Shown here piece after piece: positions 24,614 through 33,760 of a DNA stretch of 64,000 nt (within the stretch, counting starts at the first letter, position 1; each line of letters begins with the position of its first letter). The DNA comes from Streptosporangium brasiliense. GTDB taxonomy: Bacteria; Actinomycetota; Actinomycetes; Streptosporangiales; Streptosporangiaceae. Made by a program: the position numbers and the translations under genes. The notes below the pieces were generated by a model. That model made no database searches and was not told the origin of the DNA. It saw only the letters and a program-made list of their open reading frames with translations. The DNA lies in assembly GCF_030811595.1 (NCBI RefSeq), contig NZ_JAUSRB010000002.1, positions 3,596,001 through 3,660,000 of the forward strand, in the 5' to 3' direction.

Positions 24614-25915
24614 ATGGACGTGCACGGCCGTCTCGCTCGTCATCTACTCGTCGACGGCTACCGGCTGGTGCTGGACCTCGAACGGAGCCGGGGATCCCGG
24701 CTCGTCGACGCCCGCACCGGCCGGAGCTACCTGGACTTCTACACCTTCTTCGCCTCGGCGCCGCTGGGTGTGAACCCGTTCGACGACGACCCGGACTTCC
24801 TCGCCCTGCTCGGCCGGATCGCCGCGAACAAGCCCGCCAACTCCGACCTCTACACCAGCCACCTCGCCGACTTCATCGAGACCTTCAACCGGGTCCTCGG
24901 CGACCCCGAACTGCCGCACCTGTTCTTCGTGGAGGGCGGCGCGCTGGCCGTCGAGAACGCCCTGAAGTGCGCCTTCGACTGGAAGAGCCGGCGCAACGAG
25001 GCAGCCGGCCGCCCCCCGGAACTCGGCACCAAGGTGCTCCACCTCACCCGCGCCTTCCACGGCCGCAGCGGCTACACCCTCTCACTGACCAACACCGACC
25101 CGGTCAAGACCGACCGCTTCCCGACGTTCGGCTGGCCCCGCATCGAGGTGCCCGCCGTCCACTTCGGCGGCGTCGAGGCGGCCGAGGAGCGGGCGCTGGC
25201 CCAGGCGCGGGCGGCATTCGAGCGGCACCCGCACGACATCGCCTGCTTCATCGCCGAGCCCATCCAGGGCGAGGGCGGCGACAACCACATGCGGGCCGAG
25301 TTCCTGCGGGCCATGGAGGAGCTCTGCCACGACAACGACGCGCTGTTCGTCATGGACGAGGTGCAGACCGGCGCCGGGATCACCGGCACCCCCTGGGCCC
25401 ACCAGCAGCTCGGCCTCCGTCCCGACATCGTGGCCTTCGCCAAGAAGATCCAGGTCGGCGGGGTCATGGCGGGCCGCCGGGTCGACCTGGTGCCGGACAA
25501 CGTGTTCCAGGTCAGCGGCCGGATCAACTCCACCTGGGGCGGCGGCCTGGTCGACATGGTCCGCTCCCGCCGGATACTGGAGATCGTCGAACGCGACGAC
25601 CTGATCGCGCGGGCCGGAGAGCTCGGCCACGGCCTCCTCACCTCGCTGCTGAAGCTCCAGGCCCGCTTCCCGGAGGTGGTGGAGAACGCCCGGGGCCGTG
25701 GCCTCATGTGCGCCTTCGACCTGCTGGATCCGGCCGAGCGTGACCGCCTGGTGACCCGGCTCAGGCGTGAGGAGGGCGTGCTCGTCCTGCCCTGCGGCGA
25801 GCGGTCGGTACGGCTCCGGCCCGCCCTGTCGGTCACCCCCGAGGAACTGGCGGAGGGGGCGGCCGCCATCGGCCGGGCCCTGGAGGCCTCACAGGACCTG
25901 CAGCTGTCGGCCTAG
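24614..25915 (+). CDS. lat: L-lysine 6-transaminase
   Basis: A 433-residue class III aminotransferase that moves the epsilon-amino group of lysine to 2-oxoglutarate, giving allysine (piperideine-6-carboxylate). Family-specific stretches are NKPANSDLYTSHLADFIETF, FVEGGALAVENALKCAFDWK, RAFHGRSGYTLSLTNTDP and the PLP lysine in FAKKIQVGG. INSTWGGGLVDMVR and the C-terminal LVLPCGERSVRLRPAL also match. The start ATG 24614 follows TGGAGGGG. In cephamycin producers lat belongs to an antibiotic cluster, but elsewhere it serves lysine catabolism or stress. No alpha-aminoadipate or beta-lactam synthesis genes are near, so catabolic use is more likely. It is a single-gene unit preceded by an AT-richer promoter region. 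Confidence 0.92.
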   Translation: MDVHGRLARHLLVDGYRLVLDLERSRGSRLVDARTGRSYLDFYTFFASAPLGVNPFDDDPDFLALLGRIAANKPANSDLYTSHLADFIETFNRVLGDPELPHLFFVEGGALAVENALKCAFDWKSRRNEAAGRPPELGTKVLHLTRAFHGRSGYTLSLTNTDPVKTDRFPTFGWPRIEVPAVHFGGVEAAEERALAQARAAFERHPHDIACFIAEPIQGEGGDNHMRAEFLRAMEELCHDNDALFVMDEVQTGAGITGTPWAHQQLGLRPDIVAFAKKIQVGGVMAGRRVDLVPDNVFQVSGRINSTWGGGLVDMVRSRRILEIVERDDLIARAGELGHGLLTSLLKLQARFPEVVENARGRGLMCAFDLLDPAERDRLVTRLRREEGVLVLPCGERSVRLRPALSVTPEELAEGAAAIGRALEASQDLQLSA

Positions 25916-26064
25916 ACGGGCAGGCCCCGCCTCCGGCCGGTGGCCGTAGGCGCACCCGTGATCCCGTCATGGATGACCAGGGACTCCGTAGGGAGATCAT
26001 CATCGACCCGGACACGTACGCGGACCTCGGCGGTGGACCGGATCCCGCTCGGGGTCCGCCCCGC

Positions 26065-26319
26065 TCACCGGCGCGGGGGATCCTCGCGGGCGGCCCGTCC
26101 CAGCCAGAGGCCGATCGCGGTCACCCGGGAGTCCGCGCCGAGCTTGGCGTAGATCCGGTTCACGTGGTTCTTCACGGTCTTCTCGCTGAGGAACAGGTGC
26201 TGGGCGATCTGCCCGTTGGAGCGTCCTGTGGCGATCAGCTCCATGACTTCGGTCTCGCGCCTGCTCAAGCCCGTCTCGACTCTGGGCTCTGCGTCGAACG
26301 GGGCGTCGTCGACTCTCAT
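26065..26319 (-). CDS. Small LuxR-type HTH protein
   Basis: An 84-residue protein that is little more than a LuxR/GerE DNA-binding domain: [40 protein letters not shown] and [18 protein letters not shown]. It has no receiver or ligand domain, so its activity would be set by its amount or by partner proteins. Stand-alone GerE-domain regulators of this size are common in actinomycetes. ATG at 26319. It is flanked by lat (convergent) and the tRNA-His terminator region. Targets are unknown. Confidence 0.85.
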   Translation of the reverse strand: MRVDDAPFDAEPRVETGLSRRETEVMELIATGRSNGQIAQHLFLSEKTVKNHVNRIYAKLGADSRVTAIGLWLGRAAREDPPRR

Positions 26320-26430
26320 ACGGCCTCCGTGGCAGCAACACGGTCAGGTCGCCGAACCCCCGGTCTTACGGCGTAGCGATAGCAGCGAGCATAACCCGCA
26401 ATATCCATCTTTGGTGGGTAAGTCGAAAGT

Positions 26431-26469
26431 GAGAAAAACAGAACGGCCGGTCCTGTAGGACCGGCCGTT
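26431..26469 (-). terminator. Intrinsic terminator of tRNA-His
   Basis: A perfect 12-bp stem (AACGGCCGGTCC at 26442-26453, complement at 26458-26469) with loop TGTA is followed, reading the minus strand, by CTGTTTTTCTC (26441-26431). The stem starts only five bases from the tRNA CCA end. Confidence 0.93.
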
Positions 26470-26473
26470 CCTC

Positions 26474-26550
26474 TGGGGTGAGCGAGGGGACTTGAACCCC
26501 CGGCATCCAGGACCACAACCTGGCGCTCTGCCAACTGAGCTACGCCCACC
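26474..26550 (-). tRNA. tRNA-His (anticodon GTG)
   Basis: On the minus strand the gene folds as a full cloverleaf: acceptor GTGGGCG paired with CGCTCAC including one G-U pair, D-arm AGCTCAGTTGGCAGAGC, anticodon stem-loop CAGGTTGTGGTCCTG with GTG, and T-arm GGGGGTTCAAGTCCCCT. A G at 26550 provides the extra G-1 that marks tRNA-His, opposite discriminator C (26477). The CCA end is encoded (26476-26474). A strong terminator follows. Confidence 0.97.
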
Positions 26551-26622
26551 ATGTCCGCCGCAGCAGCACATGGAAAGTGTAGCGGTTTTCAGGAGTCTTT
26601 TCGCACTCCGTTCCGCACGTGC

Positions 26623-27225
26623 TCAGGTGACGGGGCTGGAGACGCCCTCGGCCAGCTTGCGGGCGGTGAGGGAGTCGGGGCCGGGCTGGGCCACGAAGAC
26701 CGCCGCGCGGTAGTAGCGCAGCTCGCGGATGCTCTCGGTGATGTCGGCCAGAGCCCGGTGACCGCCCTGCTTCTCGGGGGCGGCGAAGTAGACCCGTGGG
26801 TACCACCGGCGGGCGAGCTCCTTCACCGACGACACGTCGATCATGCGGTAGTGCAGGAACATGTCCACGGCGGGCATGTCGCGCGCGATGAAGGAGCGGT
26901 CGGTGGAGATGGAGTTGCCGCACAGCGGCGCCTTCTTCGGATCCGGGATGTGGCTCTTGATGTAGTCGAGCACCATGGCCTCGGCCTCGGCCAGCGTGAC
27001 GCCGCCGCCCAGCACGTCGAGCAGCCCGGAGGCGGTGTGCATCTCCCGGACCACCTCCGACATCTGCTCCAGCGCCTCGGGCGGAGGCTTGATGACCACG
27101 TCGACGCCCTCGTCCAGCTGATTCAGCTCACCGTCGGTGACCACGCAGGCCACCTCGACAAGCGCGTCACGGCCGAGGTCGAGCCCGGTCATCTCACAGT
27201 CGATCCAGACCAGCAGGTCACTCAT
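26623..27225 (-). CDS. orn: Oligoribonuclease
   Basis: A 200-residue DEDDh 3'-5' exonuclease that degrades two- to five-nucleotide RNAs, including the linear dinucleotide from c-di-GMP or c-di-AMP breakdown. Motif I is [10 protein letters not shown] (D9, E11), motif II lies in [14 protein letters not shown], and motif III in [19 protein letters not shown] with the catalytic histidine and aspartate. Length and motif order agree with Orn. It starts at ATG 27225 and lies next to the tRNA-His gene on the same strand, a context often seen in actinobacteria. It is probably essential. Confidence 0.96.
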   Translation of the reverse strand: MSDLLVWIDCEMTGLDLGRDALVEVACVVTDGELNQLDEGVDVVIKPPPEALEQMSEVVREMHTASGLLDVLGGGVTLAEAEAMVLDYIKSHIPDPKKAPLCGNSISTDRSFIARDMPAVDMFLHYRMIDVSSVKELARRWYPRVYFAAPEKQGGHRALADITESIRELRYYRAAVFVAQPGPDSLTARKLAEGVSSPVT

Positions 27226-27247
27226 AGCCTTCAGGGTAGTACTCCCT

Positions 27248-28408
27248 TCAGGAGAGCTTGAGCGAGTCGACGACTCGGTTGGCCAGTGAAACGTCCAGAT
27301 TGTCGGGCGCGGACACGTACACCAGCCCCGGACGCGCGCCCGCCCCCCGGTCCACGATCACGAAGGCCCCCCGTTCCTTCTTCCACTTCCAGCCGTTGGC
27401 CTCCGACTCCTTGGAGAAGTCCAGGTCGAACATGAGCAGCCAGGCGTCCTTGCCGTCGATCTTGAGGGCCTTGTTCTGCACGATCTTGCGCTGGTGGCTG
27501 GGGCTGTAGAAGGTCTCCTCGGTCGCGTGCAGCAGGGTCGCGGCGGTCGCCTGCATGCTCTGGACCCCGTCGTAGCCGAACTTGTCGGGAAGCTCGCCGG
27601 CGAAGATGTTGCCGAGCCAGTTGTTGCCCTGGCCGTCGTAGTTCTCCTGGGAGGTGGCCACGGCCGCGCTGGACCACGTGAACCCGAGCGGGCCGCCGCC
27701 GACGCTGTCGGGCACCTCCCACGGTGAGCCGGGGAACTCGTAGGACAGGCCGGTCACCGGGTCCTTGAGGCGTCCGTCCTGTGGCTGGGGCAGCTCGGTG
27801 GCGCGGTCCGGGTCCTCCTGCGACGGCGAAGGCGACGGCTCGGGTGTCGGCTCGGAGGTCGGCTCCTGCGACGTCACCGTCGGGGCCGGGCTGGGCTCGC
27901 TCGCGACCGGCCTGCGCCCGGGGCTCACCAGGAACATGGCGGCGACCACGATCCCGATGAGCACGATCACCGCTCCGCCGCTGCCCAGGATCCACGGCCA
28001 GGGGCTGCTCTTGCGCGGCGACGTGCCGGCCGGGAGGCCGTACTCCCCGGCGGGCAGCCGCATCGTGGTCCCGGCGTCCCAGCGCGGCTGCCCGGCCTCG
28101 GGCGCCCCCGGCCCCTGCGGCTGGGCGGAGGGCTGATTCCACGGCCCCTGCGGCTGCTGCTGCGCGGGAGGTTGGTTCCACGGCCCCTGCGGCTGCTGCT
28201 GCGCGGGGGGCTGGTTCCACGGCCCCGTGGACCCCGGTGGCGGTCCCGCCGGCTGAGGCGACGGCCCGCTCTGCGGTGCCTGGTGCGCGGCCTGCCCGGC
28301 GGCGTCCGTCGGGTGGGTGGCGTCAGTCCACTGGTTGCCGTCCCACCATCGCAACTGTGGTGAACCGTAGGGGTCGGGATACCAGCCGGAGGGGGTCTGC
28401 GTGGTCAT
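27248..28408 (-). CDS. DUF2510 membrane protein with extracellular domain
   Basis: A 386-residue single-pass membrane protein. The N-terminus holds a DUF2510 module ([20 protein letters not shown]), followed by a Gln/Pro-rich linker with three copies of a 13-residue unit [14 protein letters not shown] transmembrane helix at about residues 150-172 and a Thr/Ser/Pro-rich stalk follow. The C-terminal about 170 residues form an outer domain with no family I recognise ([29 protein letters not shown]). I use ATG 28408 because the DUF2510 motif begins right after it; the frame is open to 28444. It is downstream of the pseudokinase gene on the same strand and may respond to it. Function unknown. Confidence 0.8.
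   Translation of the reverse strand: MTTQTPSGWYPDPYGSPQLRWWDGNQWTDATHPTDAAGQAAHQAPQSGPSPQPAGPPPGSTGPWNQPPAQQQPQGPWNQPPAQQQPQGPWNQPSAQPQGPGAPEAGQPRWDAGTTMRLPAGEYGLPAGTSPRKSSPWPWILGSGGAVIVLIGIVVAAMFLVSPGRRPVASEPSPAPTVTSQEPTSEPTPEPSPSPSQEDPDRATELPQPQDGRLKDPVTGLSYEFPGSPWEVPDSVGGGPLGFTWSSAAVATSQENYDGQGNNWLGNIFAGELPDKFGYDGVQSMQATAATLLHATEETFYSPSHQRKIVQNKALKIDGKDAWLLMFDLDFSKESEANGWKWKKERGAFVIVDRGAGARPGLVYVSAPDNLDVSLANRVVDSLKLS
28128..28245 (-). repeat. 39-base in-frame tandem repeat
   Basis: Three units encoding [13 protein letters not shown], the last degenerate, lie in the Gln/Pro-rich linker of the DUF2510 protein. Near-identity at the DNA level indicates recent expansion by slippage or unequal crossover. 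Confidence 0.85.
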
Positions 28409-28466
28409 GGCCGCCAGAGTAGTAAGAACCGGTTTGTCGCGCATTGCTGACCTTGATGGTCATATG

Positions 28467-29852
28467 TCAACACCTGAAGGTGAAGGCCGCCTTGTCCTGG
28501 AGCTTCTTGCCTCCGGGCAACGGGGAGAGCAGCCGGAGAGTGGCCGTCCCCTTGAAACTTCCCTCGCCCTTGACCACCCACTGGAGGATCACCTCGTGCG
28601 AGGTCTTCCCGGACGCCACGGTGTCGGTCTGCTCGATCGTCTCCTTGCGGTCGCTCCGCTTCCACTCATAGCGGATCTCCCCGGCCGAGCCGTTGGTGGT
28701 CAGCAGGCCCTTGATCTTGACGGTCGCGCCGCATCCCTGCGTCTTCTTCGGCGCGACCACCTCCAGGCCCGTCACCTCCAGCGGGACCGTCGAGGAACGG
28801 AGCAGCCAGGCCGCCAGGGCGGCCACCAGCATCAGCGCGAGCGCCACCGAGGACAGGGCCGCACGGCGCCGCCGCCGCCTGGCCGGGGCGCCCAGCACCC
28901 GGAGCTTGCCGGAGGGGGGCTCGGTCGGCTGCTCCCGGCCGGCCCGCCAGAGCTGCGCGGCCGTGGTCTCCACGGGCACCCCGGGACCGAACCGCATGAC
29001 CACATCCTCGGTACGGCTCTCGCCGGTCCGTGGAGTGCGCAGCAGCGTGACGATGTCGCCCTCGTCCGGAACGGCCGGTGCCGCCACCGGCTGCCCGCCC
29101 CGGGTCCGCGCGTCGTGCGCCGACCACCGGTGCAGGGTCTCCACCAGCCTGTCGTGGGTGGTGAAGCCCGGCGGCAGCAGGTCACGCCCGGCGAGCACGG
29201 CGTCGCGGGCCGGGGCGAGCCCGTGGGTGGAGGCCGTCGCCGCCGCCCGCTCGAACAGCTCGGCCGCCCGCGGTGAGGGCGCGGCCCAGTTCGCGGCCAG
29301 TCCCCGGGCGAGCGAGGCCCAGGCCGCGACGTCACGCTCCGGGGAGGGGGGACGGCCGTATATCGCGTCGGCCAGACCCCGTTCGGCGAGCAGCGCGGAC
29401 CCGTCCGCGGCGATCACCACGTTGCCGGGGTGCAGTGCCCCGTGGGCGAGCCCGGCGGCGTGCAGGGCCAGCAGCGTCTGCGCCGTCTCCACCAGGACGG
29501 TGGCGGCGGCGCCCGCGTCGGGCCGCGGGACGCCGGACGTCTCGGTCAGCAGGTCGGTCACCGCCGGGCTGGCCGGCTCCGCGGTGAGCAGCCAGACCTC
29601 GCCCTCCGCCGCGACCAGGTCGGCGACCGGGACCAGCCCGGTCAGGCCGCCCTGGGCCAGCCTGCGGTCGGCGACGACGGCCGCGACCAGGCGGTCACGC
29701 ACCGCCGGATCGGCGACCAGCCGCGGATCCAAACTGAGCGCGCTCCCCGGCCGCCCGTCGGCGGCGACCGCTGACGACCAGGTCCCCAGCTCGCCGGTCC
29801 AGGTCCGGTGGGTCAGCCGGAATCCGGCCAGACCCCTCCGGTCGGCATTCAT
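28467..29852 (-). CDS. Transmembrane pseudokinase with extracellular domain
   Basis: A 461-residue protein. Residues about 1-240 align with the Hanks kinase fold in its C-lobe, but the catalytic loop is HGALHPGN (137-144) instead of HRDxKPEN, so the catalytic aspartate is lost, and the DFG triad is replaced by AERG (156-159). No glycine-rich ATP loop is evident. An Arg-rich stop-transfer segment and a helix (331-350) follow, then a beta-rich outer domain of about 105 residues with two cysteines (TQGCGATVKIKG, AFTFRC). It begins 20 bases after the stop of an active kinase gene on the same strand and probably acts as its partner or scaffold, as pseudokinases such as MviN do. Partner and ligand are inference. 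Confidence 0.8.
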   Translation of the reverse strand: MNADRRGLAGFRLTHRTWTGELGTWSSAVAADGRPGSALSLDPRLVADPAVRDRLVAAVVADRRLAQGGLTGLVPVADLVAAEGEVWLLTAEPASPAVTDLLTETSGVPRPDAGAAATVLVETAQTLLALHAAGLAHGALHPGNVVIAADGSALLAERGLADAIYGRPPSPERDVAAWASLARGLAANWAAPSPRAAELFERAAATASTHGLAPARDAVLAGRDLLPPGFTTHDRLVETLHRWSAHDARTRGGQPVAAPAVPDEGDIVTLLRTPRTGESRTEDVVMRFGPGVPVETTAAQLWRAGREQPTEPPSGKLRVLGAPARRRRRRAALSSVALALMLVAALAAWLLRSSTVPLEVTGLEVVAPKKTQGCGATVKIKGLLTTNGSAGEIRYEWKRSDRKETIEQTDTVASGKTSHEVILQWVVKGEGSFKGTATLRLLSPLPGGKKLQDKAAFTFRC

Positions 29853-29872
29853 GATCGTGTCCGTCCCGCCAT

Positions 29873-31636
29873 CTACCGCCGCCTCCGGTGCCGGCCGGCC
29901 ACCCTCCGCTTCACCGCCAGTGTGAACGGCACCGCGCCGCTCGTCACCAGGCCGAAGGCGAGAAGGGCCGAGGGGACCGTCTCGACCGGGGGCGTGGGCG
30001 AGGAGGTCAGGCTCGGCGGCCCCCCGCTGCCGGTGGGGCTCCCCCCGCCCGTCGGCTCGGTGTCGGTGGAGGTGTTGGAGGGGCTCGGCTGGGTCGAGGT
30101 GGTGGCCGTGGCGCTCTGCGTCGGCTTGGTGGTCTGCGTCGGCTTGGTGGTCTGGGTGGGCCTGGCCGTCTGCGTGGGGGCGGCCGTCTGCGTGGGAGTC
30201 GGCTTCGCCGACGGGGTCCTGGACGGACGGTCGCCGGAGCTGTCGAGGGTGGAGCTCTCCTCTGCCGTGGGAGTCGGCGAGGGCGACCTGGTCGGCTTCC
30301 TGGTCGGTCTCCTGGTCCGGGTCGCCGACGGCGTGGGCGTCGCCGAGGGCCGCGCGGTGGGCGTGGCCGACGGCGGGCCGGCGGCGGGGCTCCCGGTCGG
30401 CGCCGACGTGGGCGTGGGCGTGGGTGTCGCCGACGGCTCCTGCGACGGTTTCTTCGACGGCTCCTGCAGGGGCTCGTCGGGCTCGTCGGTCTCATCGGCC
30501 GGGATGACCGACTCCACCGGGTCCGAGAAGGGGTCCGAGGGCTGCGTGGCGGCCGAGCTCTGCGCCCGGACCGGGACGCTGTCACCGGAGTTGACCAGCA
30601 CCGCGCTCACCCCGCTGATCACCGCGATGCACCCGATGCCGATCAGGATCTTGGCGCTGGTCTTGCTGAGCACCGACGTCCTGTCGGAGGCGGAGTCCGC
30701 CTCACGCCCGCCGAGCTCCGTCTCGGCCAGCGAGGTGCTGGTCTCGGGCCGCTGGAGCTCCAGCGGGAGCAGCGAGGCCATGATCCCGACGAGCCCGGCG
30801 AGGCGGCGGCGGCCGCGCTCCTGCCAGTCCGGGCCGTAGGCGTCGGCGGCGACCGCCTCCAGCTCGGTGAGGAAGGCGGTGGCGGTCGGCGGCCGGTCCG
30901 CCGGGTGCTTGGCCAGGCCCCGGTCCACCAGCCCCTGCAGGGCCGGTGGCACCTCCTCGACAGGCGGGGGCGTGCTCTGGTGCTGCCTGGCCAGTGCGGC
31001 GATGTTCGTCGCACGGAAGGGTCGGGTGCCCGTCAGGCACTCGAAGAACACGACGGTGGCGGCATAGACGTCGGTGGACGGCCCGGCCGGGGCGCCCGCC
31101 CACTGTTCGGGGGCCATGTAGGGCGGCGTGCCCGCGGGGGTGTCCCCGTCACCGGAGCGGACCGCGATGCCGAAGTCGACGAGCCTGCTCGTGCCGTCGG
31201 TCTCGACCATCACGTTCTCTGGCTTGAAGTCACGGTGCACGATGCCGGCCGTGTGCGCGGTCGCCAGCCCGAGGAGGGCGCCCTTGAGCACGAGCAGCGC
31301 GGCCTCGGGGCCGGTCGGCCCCTCCGAGCGGAGGATCGCGCGCAGGGCGACGCCGTCCACGAGCTCCATGACGATGGCCGCGCCCTCGCCGGTCTCGACG
31401 TAGTCGTACAGCCGGACGGCATGCGGGCTGTCCAGGGTGTTGAGCACCCGTGCCTCGTGCCGGAACCGCGCCACGAAGCCGACGTCGCTCCTGAGCTCGT
31501 CGGACAGGTATTTGATCGCTACCAGGATGTCATCGGCGTCGTGCCGTGCCATGACCACGCGCCCGGCGGCGCCCGCACCCAACTCGCGAATCTCGGTATA
31601 ACCGGGGACTCGCCAGGCTGATGGCGTGCCGTACAT
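29873..31636 (-). CDS. Transmembrane Ser/Thr protein kinase with Thr/Pro repeat stalk
   Basis: A 587-residue kinase. The Hanks domain (about 8-270) has the Gly-loop LGAGAAGRVVMA, K42 in VAIKYL, HRDFKPENV with D136, DFG at 154-156 and GTPPYMAPEQW. A helix at about 330-348 crosses the membrane. The outer part is a long Thr/Pro/Ser-rich stalk with repeated TQTAAPTQTARPTQTTKPTQ. Near the C-terminus a second hydrophobic stretch (SALLAFGLVTSGAVPFTLAV) is followed by an Arg-rich tail, so the C-terminus may re-enter the membrane. ATG 31636 is preferred because AGGAGA precedes it; an ATG ten codons upstream has no ribosome site. It is followed 20 bases later by the pseudokinase gene. Substrates are unknown; a wall or secretion signal is plausible. 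Confidence 0.9.
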   Translation of the reverse strand: MYGTPSAWRVPGYTEIRELGAGAAGRVVMARHDADDILVAIKYLSDELRSDVGFVARFRHEARVLNTLDSPHAVRLYDYVETGEGAAIVMELVDGVALRAILRSEGPTGPEAALLVLKGALLGLATAHTAGIVHRDFKPENVMVETDGTSRLVDFGIAVRSGDGDTPAGTPPYMAPEQWAGAPAGPSTDVYAATVVFFECLTGTRPFRATNIAALARQHQSTPPPVEEVPPALQGLVDRGLAKHPADRPPTATAFLTELEAVAADAYGPDWQERGRRRLAGLVGIMASLLPLELQRPETSTSLAETELGGREADSASDRTSVLSKTSAKILIGIGCIAVISGVSAVLVNSGDSVPVRAQSSAATQPSDPFSDPVESVIPADETDEPDEPLQEPSKKPSQEPSATPTPTPTSAPTGSPAAGPPSATPTARPSATPTPSATRTRRPTRKPTRSPSPTPTAEESSTLDSSGDRPSRTPSAKPTPTQTAAPTQTARPTQTTKPTQTTKPTQSATATTSTQPSPSNTSTDTEPTGGGSPTGSGGPPSLTSSPTPPVETVPSALLAFGLVTSGAVPFTLAVKRRVAGRHRRRR

Positions 31637-31749
31637 AACGGTCTCCTCAGATGTCTGGGCCCCCACCCATAAAAGACGGACCGTAGCTTAGCGATAGATC
31701 ATCAATTTCTGCTCATTAATCACTAAACAGCGGCATGCGGCCGTAATGA

Positions 31750-33684
31750 TCAGGGGTTATCCGGCGGGACGGGGTCGGCGGACGGTCCGGCCGGCCCCGC
31801 CGAAGAGGTCTCCGGAGCGGGGGCGGTCCGGGTGGCCGTGCGCGCCGTCCTGGAGGCCGGTCCGGCGCTCTCCCCAGCCCCTTCCCCCGGCCCTTCCTCC
31901 GGCTCCCCGGCCGGGCCGGGGGTCTGCGTCGGCGGGTCCGGCGGCTCGGGGGTCTGCGGTGGTTCGGCGGTCGGCGTCGGGCTGGGCGTGGGCTCGGCGC
32001 ACGGGGCGGTCCGGCCGCTCGCGTCGCCGGAGCCGCCCGGCGGGACGCTCGTCGCCGTCACGCTCCAGGTGGACCCGCAGGGCACCCTCGGGAAGGCGAA
32101 CCTGACCGTCCGGGTGTAGCTCGTCGCCCCGGACAGCGGCACGACCGCCCGCTGGACCGCCCGGCCCACCCGGAAGGCCACGCGCAGGCGCACCTGCCCG
32201 CGGTTGCCGGTGTCGACGGCGACCGTGACCACGGCCGCGCCCCGCGCGTCGACGCCGGCCCGCAGCACGTCCACCCGCCGTACCTCCGGCCTGGGCGGCG
32301 CGGGGGTGGGGGTGATCGTCGGGGTCGGGGTGGGAGTGGGGGTGATCGTGGGTGTAGGCGTGGGGGTGGGGGTGATCGTCGGCGTCGGCGTCGGGGTGCG
32401 GGACGGCCTCGGGGACGGGGTCCTGGTGGCTGTGGGGGTGGGCCTGGGCGTCCGGACCGGCGGCCCCACCGGTCCGGTGGCGGTCGGGGAGACCTGGGGT
32501 CCGGGGGTGGACGGCCCGGAAGTGGGCCCACCCTCCCCGGTGGACGCCGGCGGGGACGCGGAGGGAGAGGGCGGCGGCGAGAAGGCCGCCGGGCTCGACG
32601 GCTCACTCGACGGCTCGGGGGACGGCGAGGGCTCGGCGGCGGCGATCTCGATCCGCTGGACCTCCGGTGCCCGCCCGCCGGCCAGCACGTACGCGCCGAC
32701 ACCACCCGCGACCACCACCAGCCCCGCCCCGACCGCGATCCCCGTGGCCCTGCGGCGCAGCGTGCCGAGCACGGTGCGGAAGAGCGTGGTCCCGGCGGTC
32801 GGATCGGGGGCGTGGAGCCGGAACAGCAGCGGCAGCAGCAGGGCCAGCGCCGCCAGCCGGCCCCTGCCCCGCTCCTCCCAGTCCTCGCCGTAGGCGGCGA
32901 CGGCCACGGCCTCCAGCTCGGCCACGAATCCGGCGGCGGTGGCCGGCCGGTCCGTCGGGTCCTTGGCCAGCCCCCTGGCCACCAGCTCCCTGAGCGGCTC
33001 CGGGACCTCTCCCACCGGGATCGGCGCGCTGTGGTGCTGGTGCATCAGCACCGTCCGGTCGATGGCCCGGTACGGCCGGCGGCCGGTCAGGCACTCGAAG
33101 AAGACCGCCGTCGCGGCGTATACGTCCGTGGCGGGGGAGGCGGCGCCGCTCACCCACTGCTCGGGCGCCATGTAGGGCGGGGTGCCCGCCGGGAGGTCCA
33201 CCTCGCCCGCGTGCACGGCGATGCCGAAGTCGACGAGCTTGCTGGCGCCGTCGGCCTGGACGAGCACGTTCTCCGGCTTGTAGTCCCGGTGCACCAGACC
33301 GGCCAGATGGGCGGCGGCCAGCCCCATGAGCGAGCCCTTGAGCACGGCGAGGGCCGCCTCCGGCCCGGTGGAGCCGTGCTCGCGGAGCATCTCCCGCAGG
33401 GAGACGGCGTTGACGGCCTCCATGACGATGGCGGCGCCCCGGGCCGCCTCGACGTATTCGTAGATCCGGACCACGTTGGCGTCGGCCAGCTCCACCAGGA
33501 GCCTGGCCTCGGCCCGGAACCGGGCCAGGAAGTCCGGATCCGCCCTGAGCCGCTCGGCCAGGTATTTGATCGCGACCTGGACGCCTGACTCGTCGTGCCG
33601 GGCGAGCATCACCCGGCCACCGCCGCCCGCGCCGAGCTCTCGCAGCTCGGTGTAGCCGGGCAGGTGCCATCCACTGACCGTCAT
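31750..33684 (-). CDS. Transmembrane Ser/Thr protein kinase with extracellular beta domain
   Basis: A 644-residue kinase, paralogous to the one downstream. The kinase domain (about 10-270) has LGAGGGGRVMLA, K40, HRDYKPENV with D134, DFG at 152-154 and GTPPYMAPEQW. A membrane helix is at about 314-335. Outside there is a Pro/Ser/Thr stalk with pure TPTP/TITPTPTP runs, then a beta-sandwich-like domain of about 90 residues (GAAVVTVAVDTGNRGQVRLR to PCGSTWSVTATSVPPGG) and another acidic Pro-rich tail. ATG 33684 follows GGAGG; the upstream extension of the frame looks non-coding. An AT-rich gap of about 110 bases separates it from the next kinase gene, which may have its own promoter. The outer domain may bind a wall polymer. 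Confidence 0.9.
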   Translation of the reverse strand: MTVSGWHLPGYTELRELGAGGGGRVMLARHDESGVQVAIKYLAERLRADPDFLARFRAEARLLVELADANVVRIYEYVEAARGAAIVMEAVNAVSLREMLREHGSTGPEAALAVLKGSLMGLAAAHLAGLVHRDYKPENVLVQADGASKLVDFGIAVHAGEVDLPAGTPPYMAPEQWVSGAASPATDVYAATAVFFECLTGRRPYRAIDRTVLMHQHHSAPIPVGEVPEPLRELVARGLAKDPTDRPATAAGFVAELEAVAVAAYGEDWEERGRGRLAALALLLPLLFRLHAPDPTAGTTLFRTVLGTLRRRATGIAVGAGLVVVAGGVGAYVLAGGRAPEVQRIEIAAAEPSPSPEPSSEPSSPAAFSPPPSPSASPPASTGEGGPTSGPSTPGPQVSPTATGPVGPPVRTPRPTPTATRTPSPRPSRTPTPTPTITPTPTPTPTITPTPTPTPTITPTPAPPRPEVRRVDVLRAGVDARGAAVVTVAVDTGNRGQVRLRVAFRVGRAVQRAVVPLSGATSYTRTVRFAFPRVPCGSTWSVTATSVPPGGSGDASGRTAPCAEPTPSPTPTAEPPQTPEPPDPPTQTPGPAGEPEEGPGEGAGESAGPASRTARTATRTAPAPETSSAGPAGPSADPVPPDNP

Positions 33685-33760
33685 CGCGGCCTCCAGCGTT
33701 CCGGGTGAAGGTCCTCCCTGTGAGACGTGCGTCCGGCGGGCCCGGTTTGCCGGGAAAGGC

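Noticed and set aside
14900-26000. Possible beta-lactam biosynthetic cluster (lat, ORF12-like hydrolase, PBP)
   Set aside because: Lysine 6-transaminase, a serine hydrolase and a PBP lie within 11 kb, but there is no ACV synthetase, isopenicillin N synthase, carboxyethylarginine synthase or beta-lactam synthetase. The genes are scattered on both strands with unrelated genes between.
26065-26319. LuxR-type protein as response regulator of the sensor kinase at 17553
   Set aside because: It has no receiver domain and is more than 6 kb away on the other strand.
26474-26550. tRNA-His as an attachment site of a genomic island
   Set aside because: No integrase gene and no repeated tRNA 3' fragment are visible nearby; both flanks look like core genes.
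28128-28245. CRISPR-like regular repeats
   Set aside because: The 39-base units are directly adjacent, in frame and encode [13 protein letters not shown]. There are no spacers or cas genes.
32290-32420. GGGGTGGGGGTGATCGTCGG repeats as a possible G-quadruplex or regulatory array
   Set aside because: They are the coding DNA for the TPTPTITP stalk of a Ser/Thr kinase on the other strand and are explained by low-complexity peptide, although quadruplex formation cannot be excluded.
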